Below are positions 1-8,476 of a stretch of 12,108 nucleotides of DNA, piece after piece. The stretch comes from CBDCWA01 sp046048295 (GTDB lineage: Bacteria; Pseudomonadota; Alphaproteobacteria; Rhizobiales; Hyphomicrobiaceae): positions 1 to 12,108 of the forward strand of contig JBJOGJ010000111.1 in NCBI GenBank assembly GCA_046048295.1, read 5' to 3'. The stretch's first letter is position 1. Every line of letters begins with the position of its first letter. A program made the translations under genes and the position numbers. Below the pieces are notes generated by a model, which worked only from the letters and a program-made list of their open reading frames with translations, was not told where the DNA came from and did no database searches.

Positions 1-357
1 GCTCGCATCCGCGACGAACTCCTGGTGCTCGCCGCGGACTATAATTCTCTTGACACGGCAGAGATCCAATCCCAATTGACGGTGGCGGGCTTGCGCGGAT
101 CTCTTGACCTTCTCGAGCGGGCCTTGACACATCGCAGTGATAAATTTGTGGATCCCAACGCCGATGCGAACGTGGTCGAATCGGGTTGGCGTCATACTCT
201 GGCGGTGCATGAGCGACAATTCGGCCTTCAGACAGAACTTACAGCTGCCGAGCGGGCCTTCCACGACGAAGGCTCAGACGAGGCATGGGCACGCATTTGC
301 GAGATCAAGGCGCTTCTGGCGCAACCAGAGGCATTGGAGTTTCCACCTGATTCCTGA
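1..357 (+). CDS. dnaG: DNA primase DnaG, C-terminal fragment
   Basis: This is the last 118 codons of a gene that begins before the window; the frame is open from base 1 and stops with TGA. The visible part is the helical C-terminal region, which in primases contacts the replicative helicase DnaB. The zinc-binding and TOPRIM catalytic domains lie outside the window. The tail has the pattern seen at the ends of alphaproteobacterial primases: an amphipathic helix rich in Glu, Ala and Arg, then EAWARICEIKALL about 20 residues from the end. The identification also rests on position, because dnaG directly upstream of rpoD on the same strand is the classical macromolecular-synthesis gene order. DnaG makes the RNA primers for Okazaki fragments. 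The C-terminal domain varies a lot in sequence, so similarity alone would be weak support; synteny raises the confidence. Confidence 0.85.
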   Translation, partial: ARIRDELLVLAADYNSLDTAEIQSQLTVAGLRGSLDLLERALTHRSDKFVDPNADANVVESGWRHTLAVHERQFGLQTELTAAERAFHDEGSDEAWARICEIKALLAQPEALEFPPDS

Positions 358-386
358 ACTTCCACCGCAATCCGAAGCTGGAAAGA

Positions 387-605
387 CGGGTTCCGGACCC
401 GCGCACGGGCGGTAAGCGAATTCAGGACGCAGGCGACTCGGGGGGCGGCAAAAGCGCAAGGACTGGCACAAGTCCTGCTGGTGCCAACCACCCCGAACCG
501 AGAGAGGCGGCTTCATAATGGGAAGCAGCATGGGTTCTCTCGGCCAAACGGGCAGGCTGATGACTGCCGGATATGAAATCTTGCCCCACCTCCACAAGGT
601 GAGGG
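387..605 (+). other. dnaG-rpoD spacer with successive stem-loops
   Basis: The 271 bases between dnaG and rpoD (358-628) hold no convincing gene but several inverted repeats. CGGGT (387-391) can pair with ACCCG (397-401). TCGGGG (438-443) can pair with CCCCGA (491-496) and encloses two mutually exclusive stems: AGGACT (459-464) with AGTCCT (471-476), or TGGCAC (464-469) with GTGCCA (481-486). CCGAGAGA (498-505) can pair with TCTCTCGG (536-543), with a nested stem GCTTC (510-514) and GAAGC (522-526). GGCAG (551-555) can pair with CTGCC (564-568), and CACCT (587-591) with AGGTG (597-601), just before the rpoD start. No T-run follows any of them, so they do not look like intrinsic terminators. 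This could be a structured rpoD leader, a small RNA, or chance pairing in GC-rich DNA. I do not recognise a known riboswitch or RNA family in it. No convincing promoter was found here either. Confidence 0.4.
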
Positions 606-628
606 ACTGGTTACGGGAACCGAACTAG

Positions 629-2629
<2,001 letters not shown>

Positions 2630-2652
2630 ACGCGGAAACAGATCGGACATGG

Positions 2653-2678
2653 AGGCGGCTCTGTGAGCCGCCTTTTTC
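2653..2678 (+). terminator. Intrinsic terminator after rpoD
   Basis: A perfect 9-base stem, AGGCGGCTC (2653-2661) with GAGCCGCCT (2665-2673), has a TGT loop and is followed by a run of five T (2673-2677). It starts 24 bases after the rpoD stop. This is a textbook rho-independent terminator and implies that amn downstream needs its own promoter. Confidence 0.93.
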
Positions 2679-2749
2679 GTACTGACGACGAGGAACATCC
2701 CCGTTAGCACCGGACAACCACCCTGTCACCGCGCTAGTATCGTGACCCG

Positions 2750-2755
2750 AAGGAG
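2750..2755 (+). promoter_or_regulatory. Ribosome-binding site of amn
   Basis: AAGGAG lies nine bases before the ATG at 2765 and is one of the clearest Shine-Dalgarno sequences in the window. It fixes the amn start. About 10 bases further upstream, TAGTAT (2735-2740) preceded by CGGACA (2711-2716) at an 18-base spacing is a weak promoter candidate. Confidence 0.75.
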
Positions 2756-2764
2756 TACCATTCC

Positions 2765-4234
2765 ATGGGCCGGACCAAGCCGCACACCACCCTGAAGCCG
2801 GAAGCGACCATCGATAAGCTCGAGGAGATCTACCGGACGAATTCGCAGGCGCTGGCAGCCTCGGTAGAACGCTACCTTGAATCCGGCACGCCCCCGAAAC
2901 CCGCCGAACGGGCCCGCTTCCGCTATCCGTTCCTGCGCGTCACGTGGCGACCCGAGCATGAGCCGCCGCCCCCCACACGCAGGGCGTTCGGCAAGCTGCA
3001 GGTACCGGGCGTCTATGAAACCACCATTACCCACCCAGCCGCATTCCGCGCCTACCTACGCGAACAACTCGAACCACTCGCCGCCGAGTACGACGCAACC
3101 TTCGAGGTCGGCATCAGCGACCAGGAAATGCCCTATCCCTACGTCATCGAGCACGTGGCCTCGCTCTCCGGGCGTACCGTCTCGGCGGCCGAACTCGCCC
3201 GCCACTTCCCGACGCCCCAACTCGCAGTCGTCGGCGACGAGATTGCCGATGGCGAGTGGGAACTGCAGGAAGGCGCACCCCATCCCCTGGCACTCTTCGA
3301 TGCCGCCCGCGTGGACTACTCGCTCCGCCGTATCGTGCACTACACGGGCAGCGACTGGCGCCACGTGCAGCGCTGGATACTCCTCACGAATTACCACCGC
3401 TACGTAGATCGATTTGTTGCCTGGGCCCGCGACCACATCGGCAAGAATGCTGCCTACGACCGCCTCGTTATCCCGGGCAACCTGTCCCTCGGTCCCGAGC
3501 AGGGAAGTGCTGAAGCCGACGCCATCATAGCGTCCTGCCCGTGGCACCGTTTCCAGATGCCCGCCTATCATCTCACGGCACCGGGCGGCGAAGGCGTCAC
3601 ACTGATCAATATCGGCGTTGGCCCGTCTAACGCCAAGAACATAACGGACCATCTGGCAGTCCTCCGCCCGAACTGCTGGCTGATGGTCGGCCACTGCGGC
3701 GGACTGCGCCAAACCCAGCAGATCGGCGATTACGTCCTCGCCCATGCCTACCTCCGCAAGGACAATATCCTGGACGCAGCCGTTCCACCCGAAATCCCAG
3801 TCCCGGCGCTCGCCGAGGTGCAAATCGCTTTGCAAGACGCAGCCGGTGAGATAACTGGCGACAGGGGAGACGCGCTCAAGGCCCGCTTGCGCACCGGCAC
3901 TGTCGTAACCTACGACGACCGCAACTGGGAACTCCGCTTCTCACAGGAACGCAAACGGATAAATCTTTCACGCGCCATAGCCGTCGACATGGAGAGCGGG
4001 ACGATAGCTGCCCAGGGCTTCCGCCTGCGCGTACCGTACGGCACACTGTTGTGCGTCTCCGACAAGCCCCTGCACGGCGAGATCAAGTTGCCCGGCGCCG
4101 CCAACGCGTTCTATGAGAGCGCCGTAGCGCAGCATCTGGAGATCGGCCTCAAGGCCATAGATCTTCTGAAGGAACGCCGCGACACCCTTCATTCCCGCAA
4201 ACTCAGGAGCTTCGACGAGCCCCCCTTCCGATGA
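2765..4234 (+). CDS. amn: AMP nucleosidase
   Basis: Encodes a 489-residue cytoplasmic AMP nucleosidase, which splits AMP into adenine and ribose 5-phosphate and so adjusts the adenylate pool. The length matches the well-studied E. coli enzyme (about 484). The N-terminal domain (about 1-180) is the AMN-specific alpha/beta regulatory domain. The C-terminal part (about 275-470) has the nucleoside phosphorylase fold: INIGVGPSNAKN (281-292), VGHCGGLR (308-315), the VDMESGTIAAQGF segment (407-419) and VSDKPLHGEIKLPG (431-444), whose Asp433 lines up with the catalytic acid of the family. The tail HSRKLRSFDEPPFR is characteristic of AMN. The start is set by a strong AAGGAG. The gene follows the rpoD terminator and its TGA overlaps an ATG leading into the next small gene, which may be co-transcribed. 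Nothing looks truncated. Confidence 0.97.
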   Translation: MGRTKPHTTLKPEATIDKLEEIYRTNSQALAASVERYLESGTPPKPAERARFRYPFLRVTWRPEHEPPPPTRRAFGKLQVPGVYETTITHPAAFRAYLREQLEPLAAEYDATFEVGISDQEMPYPYVIEHVASLSGRTVSAAELARHFPTPQLAVVGDEIADGEWELQEGAPHPLALFDAARVDYSLRRIVHYTGSDWRHVQRWILLTNYHRYVDRFVAWARDHIGKNAAYDRLVIPGNLSLGPEQGSAEADAIIASCPWHRFQMPAYHLTAPGGEGVTLINIGVGPSNAKNITDHLAVLRPNCWLMVGHCGGLRQTQQIGDYVLAHAYLRKDNILDAAVPPEIPVPALAEVQIALQDAAGEITGDRGDALKARLRTGTVVTYDDRNWELRFSQERKRINLSRAIAVDMESGTIAAQGFRLRVPYGTLLCVSDKPLHGEIKLPGAANAFYESAVAQHLEIGLKAIDLLKERRDTLHSRKLRSFDEPPFR

Positions 4235-4237
4235 ACC

Positions 4238-4242
4238 AGAGG
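4238..4242 (+). promoter_or_regulatory. Ribosome-binding site of the small secreted protein
   Basis: AGAGG stands six bases before the ATG at 4249. The alternative ATG at 4231, inside the amn stop, has no comparable signal at the right distance. This favours the shorter protein, which also has a better signal peptide. Confidence 0.55.
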
Positions 4243-4248
4243 TGCAGC

Positions 4249-4581
4249 ATGCGTGTCTATCCGACGGCTCTCGCCCTGCTCTTAGTCTTCACCGCCACCG
4301 TCGCCGCCGAGGACGACCCATTCGTAGCAGGCGCACAGGTTGTATGGCTGAGGTGGGCGGAACAGAACTGCGCCGGCAAGGCGGACCCCGCAACGATTTC
4401 CCGCCTCGAGCGCCTCACCCGCACCGAGCCCGAGACCTATGCCGAAGGCGAGCGAGCGGCCCGTCGCTCCATAACACAAAGTGTCGCCGAGGACGGTACT
4501 GCCGTCCTCTGTGCCGCTATTCGGCGTGACTACGGCCCGGCAGGCCGACAGATCAAGGACGCGTTCCGCCCAGCCGGATGA
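4249..4581 (+). CDS. Small secreted protein of unknown function
   Basis: Encodes 110 residues from the favoured ATG at 4249, or 116 from the ATG at 4231 that overlaps the amn stop. The first 20 residues form a classical signal peptide: a short positive N-terminus, a hydrophobic core (ALALLLVFTATV) and a likely cleavage site after VAA. The mature part (about 90 residues) looks helical, is rich in Ala, Arg and Glu, and holds exactly two cysteines (Cys41 and Cys88 with the signal peptide counted), which could form a disulfide in the periplasm. I do not recognise a named family. It is probably co-transcribed with amn, but a periplasmic protein is unlikely to share the AMN reaction, so the linkage may only reflect compact gene packing. 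Its last 29 bases overlap the end of the convergent phospholipase gene. Confidence 0.72.
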   Translation: MRVYPTALALLLVFTATVAAEDDPFVAGAQVVWLRWAEQNCAGKADPATISRLERLTRTEPETYAEGERAARRSITQSVAEDGTAVLCAAIRRDYGPAGRQIKDAFRPAG

Positions 4582-6919
4582 TGCTGTCCGGCTGCACGCC
4601 AACGCTTTCGTACGTGATCGGCCGCAGGTTCCTTCGCTGGACCAGTTCCTCGATCCGCTTCAGGACGCAGCTGTTGTTTCGGATGATTTCCATAGTCGCA
4701 ACCAGTTCCGCACGGCCACCGAAAGGCTCTTCCCTGCACAACTCCGGTTTACCAATCTGCAGCGCCACGAGATCGATCGAAAACTTCGAGAGCTTCCAGG
4801 CAAGCGGCAGCCGGAAAGTCTTGTGGTCCAGCTTCACGAGCTGGATTTTCCAGTTGTGCTCTTCTGGCTTATGATCCGGGTCAGCCGCAAATCGGCTGCG
4901 CGCACGCGTCACCGCCACCGTCGCCAGCGTATCGCGCACCTTGAGAACAGTTGTCAGCGGCACCGCTGCCTCGGCAAGTGGAGAAATCTTCTCACTACCG
5001 AAATTGTACGATGGCTGATCGTGCGCAGCATCGACAAGCAGAACGACGCGCAGGTCAATCCGTCCACGCAAGGGTCGCCCGTCCCAGCCCTTCTCTGCAT
5101 CGATGAAGTTCTCGATCGCATTATAGATTGCAACGGCAGTCGTGGAACCGGAGGAATCGGAATAGCCGCCGTCGACGAGATTGACTCGACCGTCATCGGA
5201 GAACAATGGCATCGAAGAAAGTATGCCGGGGAACCTAGCGCTTGCGATAGCAGCCTCGATGATGGAATGGCTCTTATGGGACCGCGGGTTCCCGATATCG
5301 GAGATCGCGAACAGCGTCCCGTCTCGCGCGCTCTGCAGGTTGAACGGGGCGAACGCGGTCCGGTAGCCGCTCTCGACCGATGTCGTGTTGAGCACCAATG
5401 CCGGAGCAGCTCTGTCCACACGCCAATGCTCATCGTAGCATTTCGCAAGACTCGGCCCGGCAGCAGCACTAGTGCCCTTCACGATCGCGCACTTTGCCGG
5501 CGCCGACGCCATGGCCGGCACGATCCCCGACGCGCTCTCGAAGGTGCGCTCGAAACTCAACGCCAGTGCCCCGGCACGGTTCAAGTTGTAGACCGACGTA
5601 TCGCGCAAGACAGAGTCGGGAATGACCGTCCGTACCAGGTCGGGAAACAACGTCCCCGCAACCGGAGTGAGATGATCCGCCTCAACCACATCCCTGATGA
5701 CTCTCTCGAAGCCGAACCGAGGCCCAGGGGCCGCTGTGCAAGTCCTGCCGCCGTCCGCACAAGTGGTTTGCAGCAGCGCGCTGAAGATCGAAGATCCGAC
5801 TGATCCGCCAGAAACGCCACTGATCGCGAATACCTTGTCAGCAAATCCAGGAGACCTGTCCTGCAGGCGCCCGAACATCAGGCCCGACTGGCTCGCAGCG
5901 TATATGCCGCCACCCTGCGAGGCAAAAATCAGGACCGGAAACTGACGGCTCGATTTCCAGTGCGCCTCCACATCAGCTCTGCGGGCACTGAGCCAATCGC
6001 GAAATGCCGCCTCGACAGTCCGGTTTACGACCGTTGTGTCCGTCCTTGGCACGTCGGCAAGCCATGCCGCGAACACCGCCCAGCACACAACAAGCACCAG
6101 CACGGGAATACCGGTTCGCGAAAAGATCAACGAGCAGCCGGCGACAAAACTGTAGATGAGAATGATGACGATCAGCGACATCGCCAGTGGCCCGATCGCC
6201 CTCCCGAAATCGAACGCCCAAAGTGGCGCCAGGATGGGCACGACTACGGCGCCGGCGAACACCAATGCCAGCAATACATGAAAATGCGTAAAGAACCGCG
6301 GGTTGAACCGGTTGCGGTGCACGACAATAGGAACCCCGACAATGGCGGCTACGCCAAGCAGGCCGGCGAGCCCCAGCAGCCAGGCATCGTTGAAACTGAC
6401 TGTCGCCCATCGACCCAGCCCGGAATAGGTATCGTCCAACCCGAGAACGCCGGCGATGCTCTTGGCGCTATCCAGTCTGTCCCGCAGGTTGGACCACGCC
6501 GAAGCGACGCCAAATATCAATCCCAGAACCGGTGGCAGAACGACGAAGCTGAACGAATAGAAATCGCGCCAATTGTGCATCCGCCCATCGACAATGAAGT
6601 TATGCCCGCGGTTGCGGTCGTTGTAGATGGTGTCGATGGGACCCCGCGCCAGCGCGATGTATGTCGCCTGCAGCACGAGGAGAAGGCCCGCCAGGGCCAG
6701 CACCGCGGCGAGGATATGTACAAGTCGCGGCTCTGCCATCAGATCGACGTAGAGCTCGAGCATCTGAGGCGCCATCGCGAGCAGAACGGCAACCAGGAAC
6801 GACGTGCACAGCGGCAAGAGAAAGGCGATGCGCCCCATGTCCGCTGCACGCATCTTCACGTCGTGCCAGCGCCGTGACGGAAAAACACTCTCCCCCTGTG
6901 TCAACTTACGTGAGACCAC
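4553..6919 (-). CDS. Membrane-anchored patatin-like phospholipase
   Basis: Encodes 788 residues in two halves. The N-terminal half is an integral membrane module with about seven hydrophobic segments (roughly 31-50, 67-90, 121-141, 180-200, 211-233, 244-266, 270-289). The C-terminal half is a patatin-type lipid acyl hydrolase: the oxyanion-hole glycines in SQGGGIYAA (334-342), the nucleophile elbow GVSGG with Ser370, the ASARFPG segment (559-565) typical of the fold, and the DGG motif with Asp583 completing the Ser-Asp dyad. The key residues are all present, so activity on membrane phospholipids or related esters is expected; the substrate is unknown. The start is a GTG preceded by GGGGAGG at five bases. 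It lies 45 bases downstream of the Nudix-macro gene on the same strand, probably in one operon. Membrane patatins occur both in lipid turnover and as effectors in bacterial immunity; the sequence alone does not say which applies. Confidence 0.92.
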   Translation of the reverse strand: MVSRKLTQGESVFPSRRWHDVKMRAADMGRIAFLLPLCTSFLVAVLLAMAPQMLELYVDLMAEPRLVHILAAVLALAGLLLVLQATYIALARGPIDTIYNDRNRGHNFIVDGRMHNWRDFYSFSFVVLPPVLGLIFGVASAWSNLRDRLDSAKSIAGVLGLDDTYSGLGRWATVSFNDAWLLGLAGLLGVAAIVGVPIVVHRNRFNPRFFTHFHVLLALVFAGAVVVPILAPLWAFDFGRAIGPLAMSLIVIILIYSFVAGCSLIFSRTGIPVLVLVVCWAVFAAWLADVPRTDTTVVNRTVEAAFRDWLSARRADVEAHWKSSRQFPVLIFASQGGGIYAASQSGLMFGRLQDRSPGFADKVFAISGVSGGSVGSSIFSALLQTTCADGGRTCTAAPGPRFGFERVIRDVVEADHLTPVAGTLFPDLVRTVIPDSVLRDTSVYNLNRAGALALSFERTFESASGIVPAMASAPAKCAIVKGTSAAAGPSLAKCYDEHWRVDRAAPALVLNTTSVESGYRTAFAPFNLQSARDGTLFAISDIGNPRSHKSHSIIEAAIASARFPGILSSMPLFSDDGRVNLVDGGYSDSSGSTTAVAIYNAIENFIDAEKGWDGRPLRGRIDLRVVLLVDAAHDQPSYNFGSEKISPLAEAAVPLTTVLKVRDTLATVAVTRARSRFAADPDHKPEEHNWKIQLVKLDHKTFRLPLAWKLSKFSIDLVALQIGKPELCREEPFGGRAELVATMEIIRNNSCVLKRIEELVQRRNLRPITYESVGVQPDSIIRLGGTRP

Positions 6920-6924
6920 CGCGT

Positions 6925-6931
6925 CCTCCCC
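6925..6931 (-). promoter_or_regulatory. Ribosome-binding site of the patatin gene
   Basis: Read on the minus strand, GGGGAGG ends six bases before the GTG at 6919-6917. The strong match at good spacing decides for the GTG start over internal ATG codons further in, such as residues 23 and 28. Confidence 0.75.
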
Positions 6932-6964
6932 GCCCTGCTTGAAACTTCCAACAGTCTTCAGCCG

Positions 6965-8317
6965 TCAGCCGCCGAGCGATTTACGCTTGAAGAGCCGTCC
7001 ATAGTCTTCCACGAGCACACGCTCGCAGACCGCCCGGTGGCGGGCGGAATAGGCAGCGAAATAAATCTTGCGGATCGGCCCTTTTGGATTTTTGGACACA
7101 AAATCCACCACAGCCGCGATCATGACCGGGATTACGTCTTCCGGATCGAAACCGCCCTCGCCCGTCGCAAGGATAGGTATGAGCACGGAATCGCAATCAT
7201 TGCGCCTGAATATGCCGGGTGCCGTGTTGGCATGCTTAAGTATGTTTTCGACGCACGCTCCGATGCTTCCCAGGTCACGCTGGAAACGCCGCGCAAACTC
7301 GCCAGGATACGATGCAACGTGGAGCAGGCGTTTGACATTGTGGCTACCCTCGAGAGCGCCTGCCCTGGTCTCGATGACGGTGCCGGGCGCAAAAAAGTTA
7401 TGGCCACGCTTCTGCCGATTGAGATCATTTCCAATGATGTCTTCGACGATGCATCCCTCGGCATTCCGCTTGGCACCGAGAGTCCGCACGCTCGAGGAAA
7501 CAGACAGGCCCGTGAGCTTGTCCATCTCCATGTCCGTGCTTTCCGAGTTCACCCAGATGTCGACATCCGTGATCTTGCTGATATCACCCGTCTTGTAGCC
7601 GATCGTAAGACTTGGCACGTCGGGTACATCCGGGCTCGGACTGCCGACAAACTCGACGGTGGCCGTATCGAGCGCCCGGTTGCCCCGGGCACGCTCCCAC
7701 TCGATGTGGTTCTTCAACCAGTAGCCGGCGATGATCACCTTCGGATCCTCGAAGCCCAGCCTGTCGAGGCGCTCGAAGAATTCACGCAACTCGAGCTCGA
7801 CCAGCCGCACGATCTCTGCATCAGCCTCGATCCCTCCGCCACCGTCCGGATCGCGATCGCTTTCCTGTACCTCACCGAAGTAGAGATAAATGCGTTCGGA
7901 CGTCCCGCCGGGCGATGAGAAGAACGTATCGATCTTCTCCAGCCTGTCGGCAGGAATTCTGAACCCGGCCTCTTCGAGGACCTCGCGGCTCGCCGTCGTC
8001 TCGCAGCTTTCGCTCTCGCGCGTCATCCCCGCTATGAGTTCGACCATCCAGCCGTTATGTCGGCTCTTGCCATAAACGGGCGGGCGGAATTGCTCGACCA
8101 ATACGACCTTCGACGTGTCGCGATTGAACAGCAATACGCCTACAGAATCGCCCCGCTCGAAGACTTCCCAATCTCTCGGACCGATCATCTCACCCTTGTA
8201 GCCTTCGTGTGAGAGTGTCAGCTTATCGATTTTGAAAAACCCGTTATAGGTCCGCTCCCGGCCGTGAAACGTGACCCTTCGATCATGCTCGGTTGAATAG
8301 TCTGGGTCATCTGTCAT
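6965..8317 (-). CDS. Nudix hydrolase fused to a divergent macro domain
   Basis: Encodes 450 residues from the ATG at 8317. The N-terminal part (about 15-213) resembles ADP-ribose/GDP-mannose pyrophosphatases of the AdpP-NudK type: ERGDSVGVLL, VLVEQFRPPVYG, a complete Nudix box from Gly97 to Phe119 with REVLEEAGF, and SSPGGTSERIYLY. Such enzymes cut nucleoside diphosphate sugars into two monophosphates. The C-terminal part (about 237-438) is a macro domain: GDI (244-246), VDIWVN (252-257) and the phosphate loop IPILATGEGGF (380-390). Its first loop reads NSESTDMEM instead of the usual NAAN followed by a GGGV stretch, so it may bind ADP-ribose-like ligands without hydrolysing them. Starts at GTG 8326 (AGGG five bases before) or TTG 8353 are possible. 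First gene of a likely operon with the patatin gene; diverges from the deoxyribosyltransferase gene. Confidence 0.9.
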   Translation of the reverse strand: MTDDPDYSTEHDRRVTFHGRERTYNGFFKIDKLTLSHEGYKGEMIGPRDWEVFERGDSVGVLLFNRDTSKVVLVEQFRPPVYGKSRHNGWMVELIAGMTRESESCETTASREVLEEAGFRIPADRLEKIDTFFSSPGGTSERIYLYFGEVQESDRDPDGGGGIEADAEIVRLVELELREFFERLDRLGFEDPKVIIAGYWLKNHIEWERARGNRALDTATVEFVGSPSPDVPDVPSLTIGYKTGDISKITDVDIWVNSESTDMEMDKLTGLSVSSSVRTLGAKRNAEGCIVEDIIGNDLNRQKRGHNFFAPGTVIETRAGALEGSHNVKRLLHVASYPGEFARRFQRDLGSIGACVENILKHANTAPGIFRRNDCDSVLIPILATGEGGFDPEDVIPVMIAAVVDFVSKNPKGPIRKIYFAAYSARHRAVCERVLVEDYGRLFKRKSLGG

Positions 8318-8415
8318 TGTTCTCACGTCCGCCCTACTTTTTCGCGCAATCAACTAAACCGATGAAAATGCAACCACCCGCACCATATATCAGTGCAATC
8401 AGATGGAAAATCCCG

Positions 8416-8433
8416 CCTGGGCAGATGCCCGGG
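8416..8433. promoter_or_regulatory. Palindrome in the divergent control region
   Basis: CCTGGGCA, GA, TGCCCGGG forms an inverted repeat of two 8-base arms with one mismatch. It lies between the Nudix-macro gene and the deoxyribosyltransferase gene, about 45 bases before the latter's start. It could be an operator for a dimeric regulator or a hairpin in the leader. The AT-rich ATATAT (8385-8390) nearby could belong to a promoter, but no good -35 partner was found on either strand. Confidence 0.3.
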
Positions 8434-8476
8434 ACCTGTTGCCGACTTCCCCCGCCGAAAAGGGCATGACGATCAG

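Noticed and set aside
124..145. TTGACA followed by ATAAAT inside the end of dnaG
   Set aside because: The spacing is only 10 bases, far from the 16-18 needed for a sigma-70 promoter.
521..529. GGAAGCAGC, which recalls the conserved loop of bacterial signal recognition particle RNA
   Set aside because: The flanking bases do not form the long SRP hairpin and the rest of the consensus is absent.
4481..5803. A 440-codon open frame on the plus strand
   Set aside because: It lies mostly opposite the patatin gene, whose catalytic motifs are intact; its translation is rich in Arg and shows no domain.
5960..6877. A 305-codon open frame on the plus strand
   Set aside because: It is antisense to the membrane half of the patatin gene, with a composition dominated by Arg, Gln, Asp and Pro; it is a mirror of hydrophobic codons.
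7037..7918. A 293-codon open frame on the plus strand
   Set aside because: It is antisense to the Nudix-macro gene, which has clear motifs in both halves.
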